Assembly (NCBI RefSeq): GCF_003856975.1
Contig: NZ_CP033107.1
Location: 2,356,001-2,420,000, forward strand
Length of the DNA stretch: 64,000 nucleotides
Direction: 5' to 3'
Origin: Plantibacter sp. PA-3-X8
GTDB taxonomy: Bacteria; Actinomycetota; Actinomycetes; Actinomycetales; Microbacteriaceae
Position numbers and translations under genes: made by a program. The notes beneath the pieces were generated by a model. It did not search any database. It was not told where the DNA came from and worked only from the letters and a program-made list of their open reading frames with translations. Shown piece by piece: positions 17,636 to 26,450 of this stretch (position 1 is the first letter of the stretch; the number at the start of each line of letters is the position of its first letter).

Positions 17636-18032
17636 GGGCGATCCGCGGCTGTACCGGCCGGGCGAAGGTCACGAACGCATAACGAAGGACTCGGGCGGAA
17701 AACCCTGACCATGTTCGGTTTTGCCATGGAGGCCGTGCGCGATGTCCGCCTTTTGGGGGATCGTCGATTAGCCAGCAGCTGTGAGTTTCGTTAGCGTTGT
17801 CGACGGCCCGCAAGGGCTGACCTACGTAACCGCGTCCCGCCCCCTGTCGCCCCGTGACGGCGTGCTGGACGTACGGTCGAACGCCACGCGGTAGCCGTTG
17901 TCGCCCCACGTGATCCGAGCCCGCGCGCTGTCCATCAGTGCGCCGATGGGGCGGATCGAGAGCCGTTCGACCCGGCCTGACGATCGACAGGAAGAGCGCA
18001 CCGCGGTTCCGCGTGCGCTTCCAGGAGAACAC
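17636..18032 (+). other. 397-base non-coding region, leader of the betaine transporter operon
   Basis: No convincing gene is found here. Near the start, GGCGGAAAACC (17694-17704) can pair imperfectly with GGTTTTGCC (17717-17725), a weak terminator for lrp. TTAGCC (17768-17773) and TAGCGT (17792-17797), 18 bases apart, are a possible promoter; the resulting untranslated leader would be about 230 bases, long enough for post-transcriptional control. The rest is GC-rich without a recognised riboswitch. Confidence 0.4.
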
Positions 18033-19394
18033 ATGACCGAAACGATTGCCGTCTCCGCGACGGGACTGTACAAGGTCTTCGGCAGGAAGCCGAAGGAAGC
18101 CGTGAAACGCCTGCAGGCCGGTGCCTCGCGTGACGAACTCGCCTCCGGCGGGACCACCGCAGCCGTCATCGACGCCTCGTTCGAGGTGAAGCAGGGCGAG
18201 ATCTTCGTCGTGATGGGCCTCTCCGGCTCGGGCAAGTCGACGCTGATCCGGATGCTCAACGGCCTGCTCGAGCCGACGGCGGGCACCGTGACCATCGCCG
18301 GGAAGCCGATCTCGGGGGTGTCCTCGAAGCAGCTGCGTGCGGTCCGACAGGACAACATCTCGATGGTCTTCCAGCACTTCGCCCTGCTGCCGCACCGCAC
18401 GGTGCTCGAGAACGCCGCCTACGGACTCGAGGTGAAGGGTGTTCCTGCCGCTGAACGACGCGAGCGGGCCCAGGCCGTCGTCGAGCGCGTCGGGCTCGCA
18501 GGCTGGGAGGACAAGCTCCCGGGCCAGCTCTCAGGCGGGATGCAGCAGCGCGTCGGCCTCGCCCGCGCACTCGCCTCGGACACCGACATCCTCCTCATGG
18601 ACGAGGCGTTCTCCGCGCTCGATCCCCTCATCCGCCGCGAGATGCAGGAGCAGCTCGTCGAGCTGCAGGCCGAGCTCGGCAAGACCATCGTGTTCATCAC
18701 CCACGACCTCAACGAGGCGATGTTCCTCGGCGACCGGATCGCCGTCATGCGCGACGGCCGGATCGTCCAGGTCGGCACCCCGAACGACATCCTGACCGAC
18801 CCGGCGAACGACTACGTCGCCCAGTTCGTCCAGGACGTCGACCGCGCCCGCGTCCTGACCGCCGGTGGCGTGATGGAACCCGCGCGCTCCGTCGTCTCCG
18901 CATCCGCCGGACCCAGGGCTGCACTGCGCATCATGCGCGACCTGCAGACCTCGACCGCCTTCGTGGTCGGTCCGGGTCGGCAGCTCCTCGGCGTCGTCCG
19001 CGACAAGGACGTGCTGCGTCTCGTCCGCGCGGGCGACCACGAGCTCGGCAGCGTCATCACCGCCGACCTCGCCACGGTCTCGCCGGAGGCGGCGCTCGTC
19101 GACCTCTTCGAGTCCGCCGTCGAGAGTGCCCTGCCCGTCGCGGTCGTGGACGAGCGGACGCGCCTGCTCGGCGTCGTCCCGCGGGTGACCCTGCTCGCCG
19201 CCGTCGGCAACGTCCCGACCAACACGGACGAGATCAGTCTCGTCGGGCCGCCGGCGACGGTGCCCGTCGAGCTCATCACGGCGACCCTGCGGTCGACCGC
19301 GGAGGACCCGCAGCACCCCGATGACGTGACCTCGTCGATCGAGACCAGCGCCGCCGAACCGGCAGCGATCCTGCCGGAAGGGAGTGTCCGATGA
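18033..19394 (+). CDS. proV: Glycine betaine/proline ABC transporter ATPase with CBS domains (ProV/OpuAA)
   Basis: This is the ATP-binding subunit of an osmoprotectant importer. The 453-residue protein has Walker A GLSGSGKST (about 62-70), a Q-loop (MVFQHFALLPHRTV), the signature LSGGMQQRVGLARALA, Walker B ILLMDEAFSALDP and the H-loop ITHDLNEAM. Two C-terminal CBS-type repeats follow (about 285-410), which in OpuA sense ionic strength. AGGAGA five bases before the ATG fixes the start. The permease start overlaps the stop (ATGA), and the binding protein follows, giving a complete proVWX operon. Confidence 0.95.
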   Translation: MTETIAVSATGLYKVFGRKPKEAVKRLQAGASRDELASGGTTAAVIDASFEVKQGEIFVVMGLSGSGKSTLIRMLNGLLEPTAGTVTIAGKPISGVSSKQLRAVRQDNISMVFQHFALLPHRTVLENAAYGLEVKGVPAAERRERAQAVVERVGLAGWEDKLPGQLSGGMQQRVGLARALASDTDILLMDEAFSALDPLIRREMQEQLVELQAELGKTIVFITHDLNEAMFLGDRIAVMRDGRIVQVGTPNDILTDPANDYVAQFVQDVDRARVLTAGGVMEPARSVVSASAGPRAALRIMRDLQTSTAFVVGPGRQLLGVVRDKDVLRLVRAGDHELGSVITADLATVSPEAALVDLFESAVESALPVAVVDERTRLLGVVPRVTLLAAVGNVPTNTDEISLVGPPATVPVELITATLRSTAEDPQHPDDVTSSIETSAAEPAAILPEGSVR

Positions 19395-20398
19395 ACGGCA
19401 TCCGTCTCCAGTCGTCCGGGTTCCTGGACGCCATCACCCGCCCCGAGATCGGTGCGTGGGTCGAAGCCTTCGTCGACTTCATCACCGACGTCTTCCAGCC
19501 CGTCTTCGACGTCATCCGGAGCGTCTTCCAGGGGCTGTACGACGGCGTCGACCTCGTGCTCAGCGGTCCGCCGTTCTGGGTGATCATCATCGTCGCCGCC
19601 CTGCTGGCCTTCGTCGCAAGGGGCCCGGTGTTCGCCGTCGGCTCCGCGGTCGGGCTGCTGATCATCGTCGGCGTCGAGCAGTGGGACAACGCGATGGACT
19701 CGCTCTCGCTCGTGCTCGTGGCCGGACTCATCGCCATCGTGATCGGGATCCCGCTCGGCATCCTGGCGGCGCGCTCGAAGGTCGCGTCGTCGATCATCCG
19801 GCCGTTGCTCGACTTCATGCAGACGACTCCTGCGTTCGTCTACCTCATCCCCGCGCTCATCCTGTTCCGCATCGGCGTCGTCCCGGGCATCGTCGCGACG
19901 ATCGTCTTCGCGCTGGCCCCGGCCGTCCGTCTCACGGAACTCGGGATCCGCAACGTCGACCGCGAGGTCGTCGAGGCCGGCAACGCGTTCGGCGCTTCCT
20001 CGTGGCGGATCCTCCGCCAGATCCAGCTGCCGCTCGCGATGCCGAACATCATGGCCGGTGTCAACCAGGTCATCATGCTCTCGCTGTCCATGGTCGTCAT
20101 CGCCGGCATGGTCGGCGCCGGCGGTCTGGGTGGCGACGTCGTCAAGAGCCTCTCCCGGATCGACATCCAGCTCGGCTCTGAAGCGGGCCTGTCGGTCGTC
20201 ATCCTGGCGATCTTCCTGGACCGCCTCACGGCTTCCCTCGGCGGCGGTCGCAAACAGCGCGGGAAGCGCACGAAGGCTGCCCCGTCCTCGCCCGGCGGGA
20301 TCCGACCGGCGCCTGCCTCGAGCACCACGACGACCGACAGCACCGCCTCAGGCGAGGAGCAGCGCACTCCCGCCGAGTCGCCGACCGCCGTGCGGTGA
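19391..20398 (+). CDS. proW: Glycine betaine/proline ABC transporter permease (ProW)
   Basis: The 335-residue permease has about six membrane segments and the binding-protein-dependent transport signature (EAGNAFGASSWRILRQIQLP, the EAA loop, about 197-216) that contacts ProV. The N-terminus carries an amphipathic region of ~60 residues before the first membrane segment (FWVIIIVAALLAFVA), as in ProW. The C-terminal ~50 residues are Lys-, Ser- and Thr-rich and probably cytoplasmic. The ATG overlaps the proV stop by four bases, with GGAAGGGA upstream. Confidence 0.95.
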   Translation: MNGIRLQSSGFLDAITRPEIGAWVEAFVDFITDVFQPVFDVIRSVFQGLYDGVDLVLSGPPFWVIIIVAALLAFVARGPVFAVGSAVGLLIIVGVEQWDNAMDSLSLVLVAGLIAIVIGIPLGILAARSKVASSIIRPLLDFMQTTPAFVYLIPALILFRIGVVPGIVATIVFALAPAVRLTELGIRNVDREVVEAGNAFGASSWRILRQIQLPLAMPNIMAGVNQVIMLSLSMVVIAGMVGAGGLGGDVVKSLSRIDIQLGSEAGLSVVILAIFLDRLTASLGGGRKQRGKRTKAAPSSPGGIRPAPASSTTTTDSTASGEEQRTPAESPTAVR

Positions 20399-20469
20399 CC
20401 CACCGGCACACAGCTTCCATCCGACGACACCGATCCCCGCGCCACGCGGGACGAAAGGAATCATCGAAC

Positions 20470-21366
20470 ATGCAGTACCGCACCAAGATCGCAACCACCA
20501 TCGCAGCGGGGGCGGCGGCGACGCTCGCCATCTCCGGCTGCTCCGCGGGCGCCTCGGATGAGACGCTCGAGAACGGCGACAAGCAGGCGGTGACCATCGC
20601 CGTGTTCAGCGGCTGGGACGAGGGCATCGCTGCCTCCGAGCTGTGGAAGGCCGTGCTCGAGGAGCAGGGCTACGACGTCACCCTCGAGGAGGCGGAGCCC
20701 GCCCCGGTGTTCTCCGGCCTCAGCACCGGTGACTACGACCTGACGCTCGACGTCTGGCTGCCGACGACCCACGCGAGCTACATCGAGAAGTTCGGTGACG
20801 ACGTCGTCGACCTCGGCGCCTGGAACACCGACGCCAAGCTCACGATCGCCGTCAACGAGGACGCCCCTGTCGACTCGCTCGAGGACCTCGCGGCCAACGC
20901 GGACCTCTTCGACAGCCGCCTCGTCGGCATCGACCCCGGTGCCGGACTGACCGAGGCCACCCAGGACAAGGTCATCCCCGAGTACGGCCTCGACGACTGG
21001 GAGTTCCTGACCTCGGGCACCCCGGCGATGCTCTCGGAGCTGAAGGCCGCGACCGACGCCGGTGAGAACATCGCCGTCACGCTGTGGCGTCCGCACTGGG
21101 CCTATGACGCGTTCCCGATCAAGGACCTCGAGGACCCGAAGGGCGCCCTCGGGGATGCCGAAGGCATCCACAGCTTCGGCAAGGCCGACTTCGCGGACGA
21201 GTACCCCACGCTCGCCGGGTGGCTGAAGGACTTCGACTTCGACTCGGAGCGACTGTTCTCGCTCGAGAACGCGATGTTCAACGAGGGTGACTCGAAGGAC
21301 TACGCGCCGGTCGTCAAGCAGTGGATCAGCGACAACCAGGAGTACGTCGACTCGCTCACCAAGTAG
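20470..21366 (+). CDS. proX: Glycine betaine/proline-binding lipoprotein (ProX/OpuAC)
   Basis: The 298-residue precursor has a signal peptide with a lipobox (LAISGC, Cys near residue 24), so the mature protein is lipid-anchored outside the membrane. The body matches OpuAC-type binding proteins: AVFSGWDEGIAASELWKAVL, DVWLPTTHASYIEKFG and VTLWRPHWAYDAF, the last two with aromatic residues that typically cage the quaternary amine. AAAGGAA lies nine bases before the ATG. It is the last gene of the proVWX operon and is followed by a strong hairpin. Confidence 0.95.
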   Translation: MQYRTKIATTIAAGAAATLAISGCSAGASDETLENGDKQAVTIAVFSGWDEGIAASELWKAVLEEQGYDVTLEEAEPAPVFSGLSTGDYDLTLDVWLPTTHASYIEKFGDDVVDLGAWNTDAKLTIAVNEDAPVDSLEDLAANADLFDSRLVGIDPGAGLTEATQDKVIPEYGLDDWEFLTSGTPAMLSELKAATDAGENIAVTLWRPHWAYDAFPIKDLEDPKGALGDAEGIHSFGKADFADEYPTLAGWLKDFDFDSERLFSLENAMFNEGDSKDYAPVVKQWISDNQEYVDSLTK

Positions 21367-21378
21367 CGGATCGACGAG

Positions 21379-21412
21379 ACGACGGGCACCGGAGCGATCC
21401 GGTGCCCGTCGT
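21379..21412. terminator. Hairpin closing the proVWX operon, probably bidirectional
   Basis: ACGACGGGCACCGG and CCGGTGCCCGTCGT form a perfect 14-bp stem with a six-base loop, 12 bases after proX and 16 bases from the end of the convergent aminotransferase gene. Confidence 0.8.
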
Positions 21413-21428
21413 CGTGTGCATCGGAGCG

Positions 21429-22625
21429 TCAGCTGCGGAGTCGGGCGAGGCCGTCGACGGCCCGCTCCAGCACCTCGACGCGCTTGCAGAACGCGAACCG
21501 GACCAGCGACGCGTAGTCCGCGTCGTGCCGGTCCAGACAGAACGCCGACAGCGGCACCGCCACGACCCCGGCGAGCTCGGGCAGTGCCCGGCAGAACGCT
21601 GCAGCATCGTCGAAACCCAACGGGGTCGCATCGGCCACGATGAAGTAGGTGCCGTCCGGTCGGAAGGTGTCGAAACCGGCGGCGGAGAGGCCCGCGCTCA
21701 GGAGGTCCCGCTTGCCGCGCAGGCCGTCGGCGATGGCCGTGAACGCGGCGTCGGGCAGTCGGAGTCCGGTCGCCATCGCCGGCTGGAACGGTGCGCCGTT
21801 GACGTAGCTGAGGTACTGCTTGACCGTCGAGACGGCCGTGACGAGTTCGCGGGGTCCGCTCAACCAGCCGATCTTCCACCCGGTCGTGCTGAAGGTCTTG
21901 CCACCGGACGAGATCGTGAGTGTGCGTCCGGCGGCACCCGGCAGGGTCGCGACGGGGACGTGTCGGACGTCGAAGGTCAGGTGCTCGTAGACCTCGTCCG
22001 TCACGATGATCGCATCGTGGCGCTCCGCCAACTCGGCGATCAGGTCGAGCGTCGCGCGGTCGAGGACGGTGCCGGTCGGGTTGTGCGGCGTGTTGACGAG
22101 GATGATCCTGGTCCGGTCGGTGACGACGGCGCGGAGCTCGTCCGGGTCCGGCTGGAAGTCGGGTGCGCGCAGCTTGACCGTCCGGTGCCGGCCCCCGGCG
22201 AGGGCGATGAGTCCGCCGTACGCGTCGTAGAACGGCTCGAAGGTCACGACCTCGTCGCCGTGCTCGACGAGGGCGAGCAGGGTCGCGGCGAGCGCCTCGG
22301 TCGCTCCGGCGGTGACGAGCACCTCTCCCTGCGGGTCGGGCTGGAGTCCGTAGAACCGTCGCTGGTGCTCGCTGATCGCGGTGCGGAGGTCGAGGGTGCC
22401 CGGGCCGGGTGGGTATTGGTTCTCGCCGCGCTCGATGGCCGCGACCGCTTCGGCCAGGACCGCCTCGGGTCCGTCCTCGTCGGGGAACCCCTGGCCGAGG
22501 TTGACGGCTCCGGTCTGCAGCGCGAGCGCGCTCATCTCCGCGAAGATCGTCGACGAGACGTGTCCGTCCTCGTCGACGAGGCCGGCGCCTTCGGCGGTGC
22601 GCCGCCAGGGTCCGTCAACCACCAT
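21429..22625 (-). CDS. Pyridoxal-phosphate aminotransferase, class I/II (DapC/kynurenine transaminase-like)
   Basis: The 398-residue enzyme is a fold-type I aminotransferase. Visible are NLGQGFPDEDGP near 42, the Tyr region PFYDAYGG, the NTPHNPTG loop (about 173-180), TDEVYEHL with the Asp that contacts the pyridine nitrogen, the Schiff-base Lys in SSGGKTFSTTGWKIGW (about 240) and the C-terminal Arg region. Actinobacterial relatives are annotated as N-succinyldiaminopimelate or kynurenine-type aminotransferases; sequence alone does not settle the substrate. GGAGGGAG lies about five bases before the ATG. The gene converges on proX. Confidence 0.9.
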   Translation of the reverse strand: MVVDGPWRRTAEGAGLVDEDGHVSSTIFAEMSALALQTGAVNLGQGFPDEDGPEAVLAEAVAAIERGENQYPPGPGTLDLRTAISEHQRRFYGLQPDPQGEVLVTAGATEALAATLLALVEHGDEVVTFEPFYDAYGGLIALAGGRHRTVKLRAPDFQPDPDELRAVVTDRTRIILVNTPHNPTGTVLDRATLDLIAELAERHDAIIVTDEVYEHLTFDVRHVPVATLPGAAGRTLTISSGGKTFSTTGWKIGWLSGPRELVTAVSTVKQYLSYVNGAPFQPAMATGLRLPDAAFTAIADGLRGKRDLLSAGLSAAGFDTFRPDGTYFIVADATPLGFDDAAAFCRALPELAGVVAVPLSAFCLDRHDADYASLVRFAFCKRVEVLERAVDGLARLRS

Positions 22626-22783
22626 GTCGATCTCCCTCCGTGGCCGCGGGCGCGGGCCGCTCCCAATCTAGGACACCGTGCGCAGGTCCTTGCGGCGAAG
22701 CCCTAGCCGGCGCACAGCGGGCGCGAATGAAACACTCAGCTCAGCACGGGAAGCTGACTGCGCTTGGAAGGAGCAGAATCGCC

Positions 22784-24433
22784 ATGACCGACACCGCAGA
22801 CGGACAGCAGCCCGCCGAACACCCCCAGTCCACCCCGAACGGTGAGACCGCGCCGCAGTCCGCACCCGCTGAGCAGGCGGGCGGCACAGTGCCTCCCGCG
22901 GGCGAGGCACGGCCGTCGACCTCAGGAGCGTACTTCCCGCCCCCGACCGCGATGCCACCGGTCGCACCGCCCGCCGGTCAGCCGACGCAGCAGCCCTACG
23001 GCGCGGCCCAGCAGGGCTCGCCGTACCAGCAGGCGCCGCAGCACCCGTCCGCAGCCTTCTCCCGTCAGCAGCAGCCGAACCCGTACGCCGCCTACCAGCA
23101 GCCCACCGGCCAGCAGCCGCAGCCCGGTCAGCAGCACGGTCCCTACGGTGCGTCCCCGTACGCCCAGCAGCCGACCGGGCAGCACCCCGGCGTCCCGACG
23201 CCACCGGCGGCTCGGACGAAGAAGACCAACCGCCCGCTCGCGGGCATGGTCGCGATGCTCGCCGTCGGCGCCCTCATCGGAGGAGCGTCAGGCGCCGGGG
23301 CGACGCTCTGGGTCACGAACGCGACGAAGTCGAGTGTCTCGAGCAACGAGGCTGGCTCGAAGGCGTTCACCATCAACGACGACGCCGACGTGAGCCTGAC
23401 CACGGCCATCGCTGCGACGGCCGGGCCGAGCGTCGTGACCCTCTCGGTCCAGGGCGGGCAGAGCGCCGGTACCGGTTCGGGGATCATCCTCAGCAAGGAC
23501 GGTTACGTCCTGACGAACACGCACGTGGTCACCCTGGACGGCCAGGTCGCCGACCCGACCATCCGGGTCACCGATGCGAACGGCAAGCTGTACAACGCCA
23601 AGATCGTCGGCACGGACCCGATCTACGACCTCGCTGTCATCAAGCTCGAGGACGCCTCGGGTCTCAGCCCGATGGAGTTCGCGAACTCCGACAAGCTCAA
23701 CGTCGGCGAGACAGCCGTCGCGATCGGTGCGCCGCTCGGACTGGCGGGGACCGTCACCGACGGCATCGTCAGCGCCCTCAACCGGAGCATCACCGTCGCC
23801 TCCTCCGCCGTTCCGGACTCCGGATCGAGTGACGACGGCGGGTCCGGCGACTCGAACGGCGACAACCAGAGCCCGTGGAACTTCGACGTGCCGGGGCAGA
23901 CCACCCCGACCGCGCCCACCTCCTCGATCTCCATCGCGGTCATCCAGACCGACGCGGCGATCAACCCCGGCAACTCGGGTGGCGCGCTCGTCGATGGCAC
24001 CGGCAAGCTCATCGGGGTCAACGTCGCGATCGCGAGCGCCGGAAGCACCGACTCGTCGTCGCAGAGCGGCAGCATCGGTGTCGGCTTCGCCATCCCGGCG
24101 AACATCGCCAAGCGCGTCTCGGACGAGATCATCAAGACGGGCAAGGCGACCCACGGCCTGCTCGGCGCGACCGTGAAGGACGCCTCGAGCGACGCCAAGA
24201 GCACGGTCGCCGGCGCGCTCATCGACAAGGTCACCGACAACGGCGCCGCGCAGGCCGCGGGTCTGAAGTCCGGGGACATCGTCACCGAGTTCAACGGCGT
24301 CCCGGTCACGGGTGCGAACGACCTCACCGCGCAGGTGCGAGCGCTCGCGGCGGGGGCGACGGCGAAGCTCACCTTCACCCGCGGCAACGACTCGCAGACC
24401 GCCGAGGTCACGCTCGGCGAGCTCGCGCTCTGA
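22784..24433 (+). CDS. HtrA/DegP-like membrane-anchored serine protease with PDZ domain
   Basis: The 549-residue protein starts with a ~145-residue cytoplasmic tail rich in Pro, Gln and Gly, then one membrane segment (GMVAMLAVGALIGGASGAGA, about 155-174). The trypsin-like domain has the triad His in NTHVV, Asp in YDLAVIKL and Ser in NPGNSGGAL. A low-complexity Ser/Gly/Asp insert separates the Asp and Ser segments. A C-terminal PDZ domain (AAQAAGLKSGDIVTEFNG) completes the PepD/HtrA layout of periplasmic quality-control proteases. The ATG at 22784 has GGAAGGAG about nine bases upstream; a longer frame exists but starts in sequence without this signal. Confidence 0.92.
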   Translation: MTDTADGQQPAEHPQSTPNGETAPQSAPAEQAGGTVPPAGEARPSTSGAYFPPPTAMPPVAPPAGQPTQQPYGAAQQGSPYQQAPQHPSAAFSRQQQPNPYAAYQQPTGQQPQPGQQHGPYGASPYAQQPTGQHPGVPTPPAARTKKTNRPLAGMVAMLAVGALIGGASGAGATLWVTNATKSSVSSNEAGSKAFTINDDADVSLTTAIAATAGPSVVTLSVQGGQSAGTGSGIILSKDGYVLTNTHVVTLDGQVADPTIRVTDANGKLYNAKIVGTDPIYDLAVIKLEDASGLSPMEFANSDKLNVGETAVAIGAPLGLAGTVTDGIVSALNRSITVASSAVPDSGSSDDGGSGDSNGDNQSPWNFDVPGQTTPTAPTSSISIAVIQTDAAINPGNSGGALVDGTGKLIGVNVAIASAGSTDSSSQSGSIGVGFAIPANIAKRVSDEIIKTGKATHGLLGATVKDASSDAKSTVAGALIDKVTDNGAAQAAGLKSGDIVTEFNGVPVTGANDLTAQVRALAAGATAKLTFTRGNDSQTAEVTLGELAL

Positions 24434-24453
24434 CACCCGGGGCGTCAGGCCCC

Positions 24454-24490
24454 GGAGGACGCCCGCACGGCCACCGTGCGGGCGTCCTCC
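24454..24490 (+). terminator. Hairpin after the HtrA-like gene
   Basis: GGAGGACGCCCGCACG and CGTGCGGGCGTCCTCC form a perfect 16-bp stem with a five-base loop, 20 bases after the stop. It insulates the surface-polymer cluster that begins at 24555. Confidence 0.8.
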
Positions 24491-24554
24491 GCGTCCGGGC
24501 CACCCCGACGACCGGCTGCTAGGCTCGATCGAACGAAACACGGAGTGAACCCCC

Positions 24555-25622
24555 ATGTCGAACGACACAGGCCAGGCCGACGCACCGTCGTCGCCCGGAG
24601 TCTCCTACGTGATGCCGGTGTTGAACGACGTCCGCCACGTCCGGGCAGCCGTCGACAGCCTCCTGGCGCAGGACTACGCCGGCGACGTGGAGATCACGAT
24701 CGCCGTCGGGCCGAGCATCGACGGCACGACCGAGCTCGTCCGAGAGCTCCAGGCGGCCGACCCGCGCATCCACGTGCTGGAGAACCGTGTCGGGTCGACC
24801 CCGGCCGGGCTCAACCTGGCGATCGCCGCGTCGACGCATCCGATCGTCATCCGGGTCGACGCCCACTCGGAGCTGCCCGACGACTACGCGCGACTCGCGG
24901 TCGAGACCATGCTCCGCACGGGGGCGCAGAACGTGGGCGGCATCATGGACGCCCAGGGGCGCACGAGCTTCGAGACGGCGGTGGCGCGGGCGTATGGCTC
25001 GCGCGTCGGGCTCGGTGGCACACCCCACCACGTCGGCGGTCGAGAGGGGCCTGCCGACACCGTCTACCTCGGGGTCTTCGACCGCGAGATGCTCATGCGG
25101 GTGGGCATGTTCGACGAGCGCATCAAACGCGGACAGGACTGGGAGCTCAACCGCCGGATCAAGCAGGCCGGCGGCCTCGTCTGGTTCACGCCCGCGTTGC
25201 GCGTCGTCTACCGCCCGCGTGCGAGCATGCGCGCCCTGGCGCGGCAGTTCTTCTCCACCGGACTCTGGCGCGGCGAGCTCAGCCGGAGCTTCCCCACCCG
25301 CGGCACGCTCCGTTACTTCGCGCCGCCGGTCCTGGTGCTCGGTATCGTGCTCGGCACGCTGCTCGGGCTCGGAGGCCTGGTCCAGCTGGGTGCGGGGGCG
25401 ACGCCGTGGCTGCTCCTCGGGTTCGCGGCCCCCATCGCCTATGCGGCCATCGTGCTGCTCGCGAGCATCGTCGTCACCGGGCGGGACGGGGTACGCACGA
25501 GCCTCTGGATGCTCGCCGTCCTGCCGTGCATCCACTTCTGCTGGGGCACGGGGTTCGTGCTCGGCTACGGCTCGCTCGCGAAGGGTATCTCCGCGCTGCG
25601 CAATCCACCGAAGGCGGTCTAG
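24555..25622 (+). CDS. Glycosyltransferase family 2 with C-terminal membrane segments
   Basis: The 355-residue protein has a GT-A domain: SYVMPVLNDVRHVRAAVDSL at the N-terminus, IRVDAHSEL (DxD-like, about 98-106) and a QDWELNRRIKQAG motif (about 194) typical of processive or inverting GT2 enzymes such as SuccinoglycanBP/ExoA-like proteins. Three or four hydrophobic segments after residue ~255 tie it to the membrane. It opens a three-gene operon: its TAG stop abuts the next ATG, and that stop overlaps the third start. A TAGGCT -10 box lies at 24520-24525, and GGAG precedes the ATG. The sugar is unknown. Confidence 0.88.
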   Translation: MSNDTGQADAPSSPGVSYVMPVLNDVRHVRAAVDSLLAQDYAGDVEITIAVGPSIDGTTELVRELQAADPRIHVLENRVGSTPAGLNLAIAASTHPIVIRVDAHSELPDDYARLAVETMLRTGAQNVGGIMDAQGRTSFETAVARAYGSRVGLGGTPHHVGGREGPADTVYLGVFDREMLMRVGMFDERIKRGQDWELNRRIKQAGGLVWFTPALRVVYRPRASMRALARQFFSTGLWRGELSRSFPTRGTLRYFAPPVLVLGIVLGTLLGLGGLVQLGAGATPWLLLGFAAPIAYAAIVLLASIVVTGRDGVRTSLWMLAVLPCIHFCWGTGFVLGYGSLAKGISALRNPPKAV

Positions 25623-26450
25623 ATGTCGGATCCCAGCACGGCCGGAACCGGTCCGAGGCTCACGCCCCCGCGGACGATCGCCGAGCTCCGTGCCGTGGCG
25701 CAACCGCCGGAGGTCCGCGCGCGGAAGAACGCCGAGCACTGGACGGCCGACCTCTACCTGCGAGACCTGTCGCCGTACGTCACGTGGTTGCTGCTGCGCA
25801 CGAGCATCAGCGCGAACGGCGTGACGGGTCTGATGATCCTGACCGGCTGGGCCACGGCCGCCGCGCTCCTCATCCCCGGATTCGGGGGCGCGGCCCTCGC
25901 GCTCGTGCTCGGCCAGACGCAGATGCTCGTCGACTGCTGCGACGGTGAGGTCGCGCGCTGGCGGCGGACGTCGAGTCCGGCCGGTGCGTTCCTGGACTCG
26001 GTCGGCCACTACTCCACCGAGTCGCTCATCGCGATCGCCCTCGGCATCCGTGCCGCCGCGTGGCCGGTCGATGCGCCCGAAGACCTCGTCTGGATCACCC
26101 TCGGATTCGCACTCGCGCTGTTCGTCGTCCTCAACAAGGCGCTGAACGACATGGTGCGGGTCGCCCGCGCCGGGTTCGGGGCGCCGAAACTCACCTACTC
26201 GACCGAGGAGTCGGCGCCGCGCGGGGGACTGCTCGCTACCGCTCGGACGGTGGCGCGGTTCCTCCCGTTCCACCGGCTGTTCCACTCGGTCGAGCTCACC
26301 ATGGTGATCTTCGCCGCTTCCGTGGTCGGCCTGTTCGTCGGCGACGTCGAGGCGATGCGCTGGGTGCTCGCGATCCTCGTTCCGCTCGCGTTCCTGACGC
26401 TCGTCGGGCACTTCATCGCGATCGTCTCGTCGAAGCGGCTCCACGCGTGA
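25623..26450 (+). CDS. CDP-alcohol phosphatidyltransferase family membrane enzyme
   Basis: These enzymes transfer a phospho-group from a CDP-alcohol to a second alcohol. The 275-residue protein has several membrane segments and the diagnostic motif DCCDGEVARW then GAFLDSVGH (about 100-122), spaced like DxxDGxxARx8GxxxDxxxD but with His in place of the last Asp. The N-terminal ~55 residues are cytoplasmic (RKNAEHWTADLYLRD). It lies between two glycosyltransferases in one operon, so a surface glycopolymer or glycolipid building step is more likely than bulk phospholipid synthesis. It starts directly after the previous stop. Confidence 0.88.
   Translation: MSDPSTAGTGPRLTPPRTIAELRAVAQPPEVRARKNAEHWTADLYLRDLSPYVTWLLLRTSISANGVTGLMILTGWATAAALLIPGFGGAALALVLGQTQMLVDCCDGEVARWRRTSSPAGAFLDSVGHYSTESLIAIALGIRAAAWPVDAPEDLVWITLGFALALFVVLNKALNDMVRVARAGFGAPKLTYSTEESAPRGGLLATARTVARFLPFHRLFHSVELTMVIFAASVVGLFVGDVEAMRWVLAILVPLAFLTLVGHFIAIVSSKRLHA

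Noticed and set aside
17636..18032. A known riboswitch before proV
   Set aside because: I found no conserved core of glycine, SAM, TPP, cobalamin or magnesium riboswitches, so it is listed only as a long leader.
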